Source of the DNA: Salminus brasiliensis
Lineage: Eukaryota > Chordata > Actinopteri > Characiformes > Bryconidae
Direction of reading: 5' to 3'
Length of the DNA: 64,000 nt
Assembly: GCF_030463535.1 (NCBI RefSeq)
Contig: NC_132893.1
Coordinates: forward strand, 23,416,782 to 23,480,781
Shown: positions 1 through 10,979 of the stretch, in pieces
Position numbering within the stretch: position 1 is the stretch's first letter
Layout of the letters: each line of letters opens with the position of its first letter
Translations under genes and position numbers: made by a program
Notes under the pieces: model-generated
Seen by the model: only the letters and a program-made list of their open reading frames with translations
The model's database searches: none
What the model was told of the DNA's origin: nothing

Positions 1-43
1 CTAAAAACTAATGGTTCATAAGTCATAAGCCTTCATAAGTGGT

Positions 44-669
44 TCATCAGGTGAATGGTGTAGGAATTACAACCATTTGCATACATACGTATTGGACAAT
101 TGACTGTTCTATGGCAATTTGTGCATGTAATTCCCTCAAGTAAGCAGATAAAGGATCTAGAGTTGATTTCCAGTATGGCATTTGAATTCGGAATATGTTG
201 CTGCAAACCCATCATTAGGCTGAAAAATCCAAGCAAACACATCAGAGAGATAGCAAAAACATTAGGGGTGGCCAAATCAACGATTTGGTTCACTCATAAA
301 AGGAAATAAAACACTGGTGAGATCAGAAACACCAAAGAGCATGGAAGACCTCCAAAAACAACTGTGTTGATTGACAGATGCATTTTCCCTGGTGAAGAAA
401 AAACACTTCACAACAGTTGGCCAGATCAAGAACACCCTCCAGGAGAGAGGCATATCTGTGTCAAAGTAAACAATCAACAGAAGACTTCACTAGAGTAAAT
501 ACAAAGAGTGCTTTGCCACAAGATGCAAACTGCTGGTAAGCCTCACAAACAAATCTGAGTTTGAATGTAAAAAATCTAAAAAATAGCTCACTTTGAACCA
601 GGCTGATGAGAAAAGAAGAGTATGGAGAAAGCAATTACTCATGATCGAAAGCATTCCACCTCAACTGTC
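44..669 (+). mobile_element. Tc1-like DNA transposon remnant, 5' part
   Basis: Decayed transposase-coding DNA of the Tc1/mariner superfamily. Around 220-300 the + strand still encodes a helix-turn-helix segment (IREIAKTLGVAKSTIWF) typical of the N-terminal DNA-binding domain of Tc1 transposases. Stops and frame changes follow throughout 300-670, so no protein can be made. The bases near 44-75 resemble the inner part of a terminal inverted repeat of a common fish Tc1 family. The homology breaks off at about 669 and resumes near 2545, so this is one half of an interrupted copy. Family assignment rests on recognised coding and terminal sequence, not on a search. Confidence 0.75.
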
Positions 670-1116
670 TAACAAGATATCATAAAATGTGCAGATATGC
701 TTAACGTGAACCCCAATACATTTATAACAAAGATATTTTATACATATTGTACAAATATTGTGAAATACACACAATAATTAAGGATATTTGAGAAAACAGT
801 TTAGCTACAGCTTCATGCTACAGTACTAAATAAGGGAGCTTCTAAAAAGGAATTAATGCATGGAAACATGCATCCATTAATTGAACATTGGGGAAATTAA
901 ATCTACCAGATATTTGGATACAGCAGTGAGATTAATGTATTTGATTAGAATTTTAATATTTACAAAAAAAAAAGTTTTGCAAGAGAGACTAACGGACAAA
1001 ATTTGGTGAGTCTTCCGGCCAATGTGGGCAACTTTTCTTTAAATTAAAGCTGCTCAGACATTACGCATGCATCACTACAATGACTGACACTTCACATAGA
1101 CTTTACTTTGGATTTT

Positions 1117-1142
1117 AAACAAATAAAATAAAATAAAATAAA
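1117..1142. repeat. (AAAAT)n microsatellite
   Basis: Short A-rich pentanucleotide run just before the telomere-like array. It has no coding content. Confidence 0.8.
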
Positions 1143-1204
1143 AACATTAACACTAGTTAATTATGCCCTTGATCCTTGGCTGCATAAATGTGTGGCTAAT
1201 TAAC

Positions 1205-1565
1205 CTTCTAGGTCACTTGGGTTAGGGTTTAAGGTTAGGGTTAGGGTTAGGTAAGGGTTAAGGTTTTAAGGTTAGGGTTAGGGTTAGGGTTAGGTTAGGT
1301 TAGGTTAGGGTTAGGGTTAGGTTAGGGTTAGGTTAGGTTAGGGTTAGGGTTAGGGTTAGGTTGTGGTTGTGGTTGTGGTTAGGTTAGGGTTAGGGTTAGG
1401 GTTAGGTTGTGGTTGTGGTTATGCTTATGGTTATGGTTAGGTTAGGTTAGGGTTAGGGTTAGGGTTAGGGTTAGGGTTAGGTTATGGTTGTGGTTGTGGT
1501 TGCAGTTATGGTTATGGTTAGGTTAGGGTTAGGGTTAGGTTAGGATTAGGTTAGGGTTAGGTAAG
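1205..1565 (+). repeat. Interstitial telomere-like repeat array
   Basis: About 360 bases built from TTAGGG, GTTAGG and GGTTAGGGTTAG units with the G-rich strand on +. Variant blocks of GGTTGT and GGTTAT are interspersed. TTAGGG is the vertebrate telomere unit, but the many 5-, 6- and 12-base variants show an old or satellite-derived internal array rather than a chromosome end. A faint decayed patch of similar units recurs at about 2270-2320. The array sits inside the insertion that splits the Tc1-like element. Confidence 0.85.
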
Positions 1566-2544
1566 ATTATGATAGCTAACATTAGTAGTGATGGTTAATT
1601 GATTTTTCATTTGCAATTCATCTCATGTTTATCTATTTTGCAATTTAATTGCTACAATTCACTACAATTACCAACATGCCTTAGTAATGTACAGCATTAT
1701 ATATTTCCATAATAACAGTTCCAGTGTACTGATATTAATGTTACCTCGTCATGCAAGTCAGAGACAATAGCTAGCTATAAAATACTTTGCTACTTTGGTG
1801 AAGTGCTGGTATGGTGGTACGGTGTTACAATAATAGGTTCTCATTCAACAGATAGGAATACTGACAAATCCTAACATTGCACAAAACTAGTGAGTGGAAT
1901 ATTTCTTACATCAATAAATGGGGGGGGGGGTGAGCACATCTAAATATTAGGGTGGGGGGTGTGCATTGTGATTAAATCATGATTGTATTGTAACTATAGT
2001 CTTGTGTAGTACATAAAAAAGTTGAGCATACTCAAATATACACGTTACATTCTCAGAACTGTGGTTACAAGAAACTCTATTATCCCATAATGCAATGAGA
2101 AACATTAAGAAAAGAGCTACCCATTTATGAAAAAAATAGAAAAAAGGCAGATAATGATGCAAGTGTAGCAGTGATGGTGGCAGGAGAACTGGCAGAGAAT
2201 ACTGCAGTGGACTAACCTGCCAAACTTGCACTTTTAAGATTAGTGTATAGTATATTCCTGGTTCAAGAATTTTAGGGTTAGAGTAAGGGTTGGGTTATGT
2301 TAAGTTTAGGTTAGGTCAATGGACAGAAGTTCATGCAGAAATGGCAAGAATTCCACATTCTAGCATGCTGTGGGTAGAGGTTTAGAGTGAAGGCAAGGGG
2401 TTGGCTTGGTTTTGGTGTGTCTAGGTTGCATCAGTAAATTGTGCATATTTATGAAGGTCAAACTATATTCAGTACACATTGTATTAATTCTAAAATGGTA
2501 TTTTAGTCACATATGTATTTTTTTTTTTTTTTTGACCAGGCTGT

Positions 2545-2755
2545 AACTGTCAAGCATGGTGGAAGTAGAGTCATAGTGTGAATGGGTGCCATTCAAACTG
2601 TTTCCTTGTATTTCTTGATGACAAAAAGCAGAAGAATATGTCATGAAGGGTATGGGGTTATAGTATCGGCTCCAAGTCAGACAAATGTTTTGAAACTCAG
2701 CAGGATATGGCCGCTGGATGGACAATGACTGGAAGCAAATTGCGAAAACAACACC
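2545..2755 (+). mobile_element. Tc1-like DNA transposon remnant, central part
   Basis: Continuation of the element seen at 44-669. The + strand resembles the central catalytic-domain coding region of Tc1 transposases, including a stretch around 2550-2570 that would encode the conserved VKHGGG-like segment and a later stretch matching the MDNDPKH-like segment near 2722-2745. Frameshifts and stops make it non-functional. The distal part and 3' inverted repeat are not found directly after it. Confidence 0.6.
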
Positions 2756-4367
2756 CAAAATAATCAAATTCAACATAAAATATTCAACATTTTCTTTCAA
2801 GTTCAAGTTTGGTGAGAAGAAAAATATGATATATTATATATGTAACTTGAAGTGATTCATTTTAAATCAGTGCGGTGAGTCATTTTGAACCATTTATATT
2901 GGTCCATACATAATAAAATGTTAAACCTATTTTAAAAGCAGTTGATACTTTTAAGTGCACTTTTAATATGCTACTATTATTCTTAGCTAAAGCTTTGAAT
3001 TCTAGACTTAGCAGGCCAGTGTGGGCACAGTCACCCTTAAAAGCTCCCCTACGTTTACATTTGCAAACAATAGAACCAAAGTCAGTGCTTCATTTAAGCC
3101 AAATTTGTTTGGGGCTACAATGAAACAGAATAGCTACAATTGGTAAATGAGGTATTTAAGCTTGTAGAGTCAACACAAACACACCATAAATATGAGCTGG
3201 ACTAATTCCTGGTTGGGTTTTGGATATACTGGAAAAAAGAAAGTGTTCACTCTTTCTTTACCATCCTGTCCTACTGTGAACATCTGCGCCTGAAAGAATA
3301 GAATGGACGCGGCCTCGTAAACATCTTGTGCAAGGCGGCACCCCCCCAACACACTGATAAAATATATTTTGAAAAACCCATTCAGTGCATTTATTGACTT
3401 GACTTGTGATTCAAAAGAAGTAGGAAAAAAATCTTACAAAATCACCTGTATTTCCTTTTTAATATTCCCTTAAACAAAGAGCTTGGCAAAGTCTTATTGA
3501 TTGGGCTGATTTAAAAGTACCTGAGGCAGGGTGTCTTTAATCCGGGGGCTCTTTTAAAAATCACCTGGTCAGACAAATGGGACCTTTTAAAGGAGTATAA
3601 TGTGTTCTTAAATTATTTTATTGATGGGAAGTGGGATGGCCTCTGCAGGTACCCATACAAACGCTCAGAGCATGCTGTGAAAGGGTCAATTTGTGCTCCA
3701 TTTTCCATTTCTTCATTATCTGCCTTTAGAGCCATGCTGTGCGGCTCAATAGGCCGGCAAGAAACTTCAACCCTCACGCATTTACTACTGCCAAGCATTG
3801 CTTTGATGCAGATTATTAAACGTTTTAATTATTAAATAACGATTCAGCATGACTGAGGGTGGTGGTGGACTTCCAGATTTTGAGAAATTAACATGTGTTA
3901 ATGTATTTCCGTTAGCTTGAAATTAGCTTATAGTCAATACACAGTAGCACTATAATATTTCTTAGCATAGTCTATTACAATTGTATTTTTTTTTTTACAT
4001 TGGTTTACATTAATATGCATTATGTAAGAATTCTGTAAGAATTATGACTTTATTAGCATGGTACATGCTAGCATGCTATGTGTACACTGCTGTATTCTGT
4101 AGAGGCTATCCTTTAAAAGAGAGAAATACAATTTTGGAGACTAATGACATGGTTAAACATCTTATACATGTGTTGGGAATTTGGGCTTGTCAGTTCATTA
4201 GCAAAGTTGCTAATCAAATAAATCAATCTCTCAAACAGACAAAACGTCAGTGAGACAACCTCATTATCTGAACAATGCTTTAGTATTGCAGCTACGTCTC
4301 TGTCATTTTCTGCGGACAGTGCCTCTCAGTAAGCTGGGCAGTGTTACAATATACATACGTACATTAT
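2756..4367. other. Intergenic DNA; candidate conserved block 3420-3840
   Basis: No gene is supported. About 3420-3840 is complex, balanced in composition and free of simple repeats, with long alternating TTAAA and CAAT-type motifs. This is the texture typical of vertebrate conserved non-coding elements near developmental genes. The rest is AT-rich unique sequence. Conservation cannot be tested here. Confidence 0.3.
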
Positions 4368-4642
4368 ATACTTTAAAAAATAAAGGTACTTCAAATGGTT
4401 CGTTGAGTGATGCTATAGAAGAACCATGTTTGGTTCTATAATCCATACTTAAACATTGCATCCATATTTACAACAGAGAGCCTAAAGAAGCTTAAAACTG
4501 GTAAACACCCTACACTACATCAAGTGAAGAGTCTTATGACCACAATCTCTATTACAACCATGTATATTTATTGATCTGAATGCGGTTCTTCTATTGCATT
4601 CTTCAAAGAACCATTTGAAGCACATTTATTTTTAAGAGTGTA
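4368..4642. mobile_element. Short inverted-repeat (MITE-like) element
   Basis: The two ends are near-perfect inverted copies. The left end reads about TTTAAAAAATAAAGGTACTT, and the right end read in reverse is CTTAAAAATAAATGTGCTTC, followed on both sides by the shared CAAATGGTTC. The interior contains several AGAACC/GGTTCT motifs and no coding frame. This is the structure of a non-autonomous DNA transposon. A weaker relative may lie at 39655-39865. Superfamily not assigned. Confidence 0.65.
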
Positions 4643-5730
4643 TAATGGATATACGATTTTGCTTTAAAACGTATGTAATTTTAGCATAAAAAATTCGCTG
4701 AACCCCTTTGACATAATTTATAAAGATGTTATACACATATTATAAAAGTGTCGTAACACGTTTCAGTAATACTAGCCTATGGTACAGCATGCTGTGAAAT
4801 TGTAGTGTTAAAGCAAAAGGTTTATTAGTGTTAAAGCCAGTACGACCCCTCTGCAAGCAGCGTGAATGGTAGTCCTAAATGACGGGTTAAAATGCACTTT
4901 CACTTACATTTAACCCTGCATGCAGGCACTCCACTCTAATAATGCAGTCCACGTCTGTAAATGACTCCTCTTTTAGAGTGCATTAAGGAGTCAAGCGCGA
5001 TGCATTCTCTGTTTTTTTTTTTTTCATCAGAGGGGGAATCAATAGGCATGTGATAAGGAAGGGCAGTCCATGCAATGAGCAGCGAGGGGCGACTAATAGG
5101 GCAGATTGCTTTACGAACTGGCTAATTAACTGCCGCTGGCCTGGACTCACGCTAAAGTGGTGCTTTTGTGCTCCAGTCGCCGTCATTTCGTGATTGACAG
5201 AGGAATGAACTGCAGATCAGAGGGGAAATGTTCTCTCAAGTAGGTGCTAACTGCAGGTAACGCTTACAAATGAGGAACAAGTTGGGCGTCAGTTAGCGAC
5301 AGTTAAACTCTAATTTGTTGCCATGGTAGAAACAGCACTGGCAAGAGATGAAGTGCTTTTAGCTTTCAGCAACAAAGCGACATCCATAAGAAGATACTTA
5401 TCATCTATGTGGGAACTTGCTTTAACATAGAATGCACAGTACTGTCATTCAGATATAGTGTTAATATAAAAACACATTTGAACTGTTTCAGACTCTAAAC
5501 TCATCCAGGCAGGAACAGATTGAACACTCATAATTCCAGACATTTCATTACAGACATTACAGGTACATTAGTATTTCACAGTGGCCAGTGGCTAATTAAA
5601 AAAAAAATAATACTTGGATGCAAAATCTGATTAGTTCCTCCTGTTTTTTTTATTCCCAGGCCTATACTAGGGTATTTTTTTTATTTGAATCCACACTTGA
5701 ATCCCATTTTAAATCCACTGAGGTGACGTA
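4643..5730. other. Intergenic DNA; candidate conserved block 4840-5350
   Basis: No gene seen. The stretch from about 4840 to 5350 is repeat-poor and of higher complexity, rich in homeodomain-type TAATTA/ATTAA cores (for example CTAATTAAC near 5123). It is a plausible cis-regulatory block, but that is inference only. Confidence 0.25.
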
Positions 5731-5734
5731 CAGA

Positions 5735-5792
5735 TGTACAGTAATATTGTGTCACTGTCCAAAACTTGCAACACTTATGGACCTGACTGTAT
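5735..5792 (+). mobile_element. Tc1-like terminal fragment
   Basis: The bases around 5770-5792 (TTATGGACCTGACTGTA) match the terminal inverted repeat end of a common fish Tc1-like family. It is likely a stranded 3' end. The flanks are degraded. Confidence 0.4.
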
Positions 5793-5799
5793 GAAGGGA

Positions 5800-8185
5800 T
5801 AGTAGTTATAAAGTAAACAAATGTAAGAACCTATTTCAGTTTACATATTTAACTACATCTACACTCCTAAAATATTCTAGGCTTTAAGTTCTAAAAAAAA
5901 ACCTTTGATCGTTAAAAATCTTACACATCTTCACACATACCTTGCATTTATACAATCTGTTTATACAATTTTCTTAAGGACCACCATACAAGATGTTTTG
6001 TAGGGAACAAAAGATGATTCATTTTCTTCCATCAAAAAATAACTCTTTTTAGGATCTTCATATTTAACAGTTCAGAGGATTCCTGAGATTCAATGTGTGA
6101 GATTTCATTCCTCACATCAATATCAAAAATACATTTAAAAAAAAATTCTACACAAATAAATATTTTCACACTTATTAGAAAAAGTACATAAGCTCAAAGG
6201 CAAAACATGGCAATTGATGTGTCCAAACCCACTTAATCCATCGCCTTGTCAGACTGAAAGTAACTGTATTTGCCCAAAAGGAATGACTTTTGTTGCAGGG
6301 TGAACAGACGTGCTGCGGCACAAGCTGCACGCTTCCCGCACAAAACACCTAAAAGAACCAACTGGATTTGGCCTGTCCAACACGTTTAAGCGGCTTTGTG
6401 AGAAACTGAATAAACGCGACAACAAAAGAGGACATGGTGGGCGATTGAGAGAGGGCTTTAAGGGACACTAAAGCACTGGTAGGAAACAGGAAGGAGTAAC
6501 AGTGACTGGTCTGTTGCTCCGATGTAGCGATGGTCTGGGTGTAATCCTCCCCACTGCGAAGTCCAGGCCAGAGCAGCTCTGGGGCTCAGCGTGTAGGACT
6601 ACGGTGTGGGTCCAGCTGTGAGAGCACATGCCGGTAGAGGGAGAGAGAGAGAGAGGGTTGAGCTCCAGGCCTCAGCACTACACAGACTGCAGCAGACGCA
6701 CACAAACCGCAGCCTTTCAGGCGGACATGGCCGCTGACCCGTGAAGACCTTTCTTTTGTGACGGAGATAAAAGTGGGAGCAAAGGACAAATTAGACCACA
6801 CTGATCTGAATGAGCCAGGAGTGTGTTCACTTTGGGATGAGGCCCACCCGCTGCAATATCGACACAACCACATATGTTAAAAAAAAAAAAAAAGCAGACA
6901 GTGTTGGCTGTCAGAATGGAAAGCCGGTGAAGAACCGATGGCTAGAAACAATGACTTCTATATTAGGTTTGCTATTCTATTCAAATATAGCTTTATAATA
7001 TTTGATACTGAAGGTGTAACATATGTATATTTGAACCACCACTACATCTTTTTCTCATCAAATCCACACTTGTCATAGAATTTATCTGCTTGTTTTATAA
7101 ATTATAAATGAGAAACATGTAATACTGAATTAGTAAACACACTTTTGTTTACTGTCTGCAGTAACGTAGACTACAGAAGAGACGCTAGACAATACATTGT
7201 CGCTGTCATGGAAAAACCTTGTGTTGCCAAAATGGCAACTTTACAAAAGGAGGAAAAAAGCTTCATTTCTATTGGTCCATTCATCATGAAATTCAGATAC
7301 AATTTCATGAAAAAAACACTGCCAGATTTACATTATGCCAAAAATTATGACAAACAACAAAAATATAGATACAATGTTTTGCATGAAAGCAACAACATGA
7401 ACATTTTGAAAGAAAGCCAGTAATTACCCATCACCATTGTTTGCAATTGACCCTGTTATCATTCTAATTGGTGACTACATTTCACCTCCTATTACCAACA
7501 ACAGCATGTTAGCATTGTTCACTGTTCAGCTACACAGAATCACCAGTGGCTCCAGACATTTCAGGCATTGTCACTTCCATAATTTTGGAATAACTCAATC
7601 AGTTCCCGTTGTTTCCGAAGTAAGACACTGAATAATAATCCCAGGACAAAATAAAAGTCACTGTGTTTAAGAGGCTCTGTCAATCACAAGGCTGTGATTT
7701 ATATTTCTGGTTTTAGTATTTTAAAGCTACTTCGCAATCTATGCCATGTGTTATACAACCATGGAGGTGAGTGTTTCTCATCAAGCAGCAATTCATTTAG
7801 ACAAAATAAAAAAATCGATGCCCTGAATGAAGCTATTGACGTCTGGCACACCGCAATTCTCTCCATAAATGTTTGAATGTTTTATTAGCTGCACACCCGC
7901 GTGAGAACCCACGGCATTGCGTTTCTGCTCTGCTTTGGCAACAGAGTGCTTTTAAAGCAATAACTCGGCGTGGTGTGGGGCGTTAGCTAAAAGAAAGGTC
8001 ATCCAGCTTGGCGTGGTGCCTGCTGAAAGGCCCACCGGTGTGTTTCTAAGCCCTGCTCCCTATCCTACCGGGATTATCTGCTTCTGCACTGACCAACCTG
8101 GGAAAGTCCTTTCGGGCAGATGAAGCTGCAGCCTCTTCGCCTTCTTCTCGCATACTTAGAGGGATCACATGGCCAGTGAGGACTT
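5800..8185. other. Intergenic DNA with repeat-free blocks 6290-6830 and 7880-8175
   Basis: No gene is supported; open frames here are short, lack family similarity and have no splice structure. About 6290-6830 and 7880-8175 are GC-balanced, repeat-free and unlike the AT-rich surroundings, and may be distal regulatory elements. A short A-run stands at 6879-6893. Confidence 0.25.
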
Positions 8186-8329
8186 AACTAAATGACGTAC
8201 AGTATTCCCCTCACCAGGAGTCAGAGTCAGGGTGATAGTCCACTGGCTTGTGACTCAAAAAAAGGGACCAATGCTTTTGGACCAATGTGTGTGACTCTCT
8301 CACTTTTGGACCCTCATTTTGATTCTGTA

Positions 8330-8640
8330 AGACTAGCATCACTGACAGGAGAACTGAAAAACATTAATTATCTTAATTTACAGTGGCATCTGTCGAGGTG
8401 GGATATATTACTAGTAGGCGAACAGCCAGTTCTTGAAGGTAATGTGTTAAATGCAGTAATAATGGGCAATCATAAGGATCTAAGCCACTCTGACAAGGGC
8501 CAAACTGAGATGCTAGATGACTGGGTCAGAGCATCTACAAAACATCAGGCAGGTCTTGTGGAGTTTTTCTGGTATGCAGATGTCAGTACCTACCAAAAGT
8601 GGTGCAAGTAAAGACATCCAATAAACCGGTGAACCAGCTA
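8330..8640 (+). mobile_element. Tc1-like element of the GATCAGCCATAACATTA family, 5' fragment
   Basis: Recognised as the 5' end plus start of the transposase region of a Tc1-like family very common in teleosts. It includes the inner terminal-repeat motif (ACATTAATTATCTTAATTTACA region) and coding sequence reading GQTEMLDDWVRASTKHQAGL, the helix-turn-helix start. The frame is open for 139 codons from 8192 by accident, but its first part is not transposon and the rest is truncated at about 8640, where a TAATA microsatellite starts. Confidence 0.65.
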
Positions 8641-8681
8641 TAATATAATATAATAAAATATAATATAATATAATATAATAT
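8638..8681. repeat. (TAATA)n microsatellite
   Basis: Imperfect pentanucleotide run directly downstream of the truncated Tc1-like fragment. Confidence 0.8.
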
Positions 8682-8689
8682 GCTGCTTT

Positions 8690-9345
8690 TGTTACAGTGT
8701 CCTTTTGATATATGTGAATGACTTCTGTCCTGATTGGTCACACTGTATTGTGTCCAGTTCAAAAAGCAATTTAGGCTGAAACACTCCTTATACTATACCT
8801 TCATTGTTTATGGGCTGAAATACTGTAGGCGAAATAGGTAGTTAGCATAGTTTTTATATATGAATGGAAGATTTTTGTAACTTTAGCAATGTTTACACTA
8901 TTTAGCAACATTTACATTTACAACATTTACTATATCAAATCACACCAGAAATGAGAGAAACGAGTTTTTCACCATATGGGCCCTTTTTAATAAAAACACT
9001 TATTGAGTCTCTCATAGGACTCCATGAGTCCGCAGGAGCAACAATAGCAGCATTAATGGGTAAAGCGCAATCAGAATGTCACCACAGCAGGGGACAAACT
9101 CTGAACAGAGGCCATTCCTGAAGTGGCATGTGTTTTCTCAGCAATTGAACAAGGCTAGGTCTGTTTGTTCGCACATTCAAGCGACTCTTTTTGGTGAGTG
9201 GCGGGGTGAGTGTTTTTTTTATATTCTAAGACAGCATCTAAACACATTTAAGCTTTTAGTCATTATAGCAGAGAATTGCTTAAGCAGTACTTCCTTTTGG
9301 CTTGTTATGCTGAGGAATAATAATGATAAAGTCAGAATACTCTGA
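8690..9345. other. Intergenic DNA, nothing identified
   Basis: AT-rich unique sequence without a supported gene or recognisable repeat. Confidence 0.3.
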
Positions 9346-9346
9346 T

Positions 9347-9600
9347 TAGCCATAACATTAAAAACACTGAGATGACGTTAATAACATTGATTATCTCATA
9401 TAGTAGGCAGTACACGAACAGTCAGTTCTTGGAATAAGGGTCTTAAAGCATAAAGAACTGAGCAACTTTGTCCAGAGTTAAATTGTGATGGCCAGGTGAC
9501 TTTGTTAGAACATCTCCAGCTGCCGATCCTGTGTGGTATATTTTACTGTGTGTGCAGCTATGGATGGGTCAAAAGCAACTTTTCCAGCATAACCCAAAGC
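9347..9600 (+). mobile_element. Tc1-like element, second 5' fragment of the same family
   Basis: Begins with the diagnostic terminal motif AGCCATAACATTAAAAACAC and continues with ATAACATTGATTATCTC, then a degraded transposase start parallel to 8330-8640. Coding capacity is destroyed by frameshifts. Confidence 0.65.
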
Positions 9601-9969
9601 TAGTCTTTTTGGTAGCCTGTCATGCCTCCATCTATTAGTTCATTCATTCATTCCCAGCACTGAAGCAAATCTAATCTTCTCTAAAGCATCTCCACATAAA
9701 AACTGGACACTGGTTTAGTGTGTGAACACAGTAGAGACTAAAGCACAGCCTAATTCAATCATTTCTCCCCTATTTGCTCCCACTGTTGTGTTTACACAGG
9801 GATGGTAATCAAGCATACTCATTAGAATATCAGATCAACCCCAGACAGTTCTCAGGAAGGTGAGTGTCTTGTGTGGTTTTCAAACTTTGCTGGGTGTTTA
9901 ATAGAACACTCCATGTCATACAAACATTTTAATAATTTGCACTGTGTTCCCTGGAAGCTTACAATTGTG

Positions 9970-10085
9970 GTTATCATTGTCACAACACACCTGATCCAAT
10001 TCATCAGGTAATTCCTAAGCCCTTACAGAACCAGATTAGATATGTTGGAGTACGGAAATCTAAACACCGCAGGGTATTCCATCTA
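9970..10085. mobile_element. Dispersed palindromic repeat fragment
   Basis: Contains the motif pair ACACCTGATCCAATTCATCAGGTAA and ATGTTGGAGTACGGAAA, seen in a very common short teleost repeat with inverted CAGGTGTGTTGGAGCAGGG-type ends. Fragmentary. Class not assigned. Confidence 0.4.
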
Positions 10086-10126
10086 CAAGGCTGGATGAAG
10101 TGCCCATATAATGGAGAAACATATTT

Positions 10127-10540
10127 CCATCATAACATTAAAATCACCTGTCTAATAGTGTGTGGGTCCCCCCATGCCACGAAAACAGCTCTGATGCATT
10201 GAGGCATGGACTGCACAAGACCTTTGTTATCGTGCACCAAGGTGTTAGCAGCAGATCCCTTAAATCCTGTTGGGTGCCTGTGCCCTGTCATCGTTAACTT
10301 CCTTGGAGCACTTTTGGTAGGTACTGACGCATTGATCCAGAGGTCTAGCCACCACAATTTAGTTCTCGTCAAAGTGTGTCAGATTCTTCTGCTTGCCCGT
10401 TTTCCCTGCCTACAACATGTCACCTTCAAGAACGGACTGTTTGCCTGTTGCCTAATATAGCCACCCCTATACAGGTGGCATTGGAACCAGATAATCAGTG
10501 TTATGTACTTCGCCTGTTTTAATGATATGACTGATCGGTG
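10127..10540. mobile_element. Deleted Tc1-like element, both ends present
   Basis: The left end is CATAACATTAAAATCACCTG and the right end reads TGATATGACTGATCGGTGG, the inverted counterpart of the GATCAGCCATAACATTA terminal repeat. The middle carries the family's 3' region on the complementary strand (for example GAGGCATGGACTGCACAAGACC). It is shorter than an autonomous copy, so it is internally deleted or a non-autonomous derivative. Confidence 0.65.
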
Positions 10541-10979
10541 GATGAATATCAGATGTTTATAATTTATTAATTTGTGACGACAGAAAATATAATGTATTGC
10601 CATGTATCGGCCTATTGAGCTTACAGCAGTTCAGCTGCACATTCCCAATTCACACAAATCAAAAACAGGACAGCCAATCAGAACAGATGTCACGTATTAT
10701 TTTAAACGATGAAGAGAGGTTGGAAATGTTCAAATAACAATGAATTATTCTAAAATTCTAAATTTTGACACAAACATCAGAAGTTAACCTCAGCCCAACA
10801 AATGAGGAAAATAAAAGAAAGATGTTAAAAAGATGACTTTAAGAATCATTTGTCGAACACACTTAATTCCTACCATGGTGGTTTGGTGATTAGCTAACAT
10901 GTTGAAGCAGGTATGATGAAGCAAATAAATATCTAAACTGTTCAATGTGCTAAATCTCCATGAAGAGTCACACTAGTTG

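Larger units (their letters stand above)
670..2544. mobile_element. Insertion splitting the Tc1-like element
   Basis: A segment of about 1.9 kb that lies between the two halves of the Tc1-like remnant. The same 7 bases, AACTGTC, stand on both sides (663-669 and 2545-2551), as expected of a target-site duplication. The right end has a run of T (about 2519-2533), which would be a poly(A) tail if a retroposon had inserted on the - strand. The insert carries an (AAAAT)n run, a telomere-like array, and otherwise AT-rich DNA without a gene. I do not recognise the inserted element, and a chance duplication or a chain of several events is possible. Confidence 0.45.

Noticed and set aside
1205-1565. 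True chromosome end
   Set aside because: The array is internal, interrupted by many variants and flanked by ordinary DNA on both sides.
8192-8611. 139-codon open frame on +
   Set aside because: Its second half is a Tc1-like transposase fragment and its first half is unrelated intergenic sequence, so it is not a gene.
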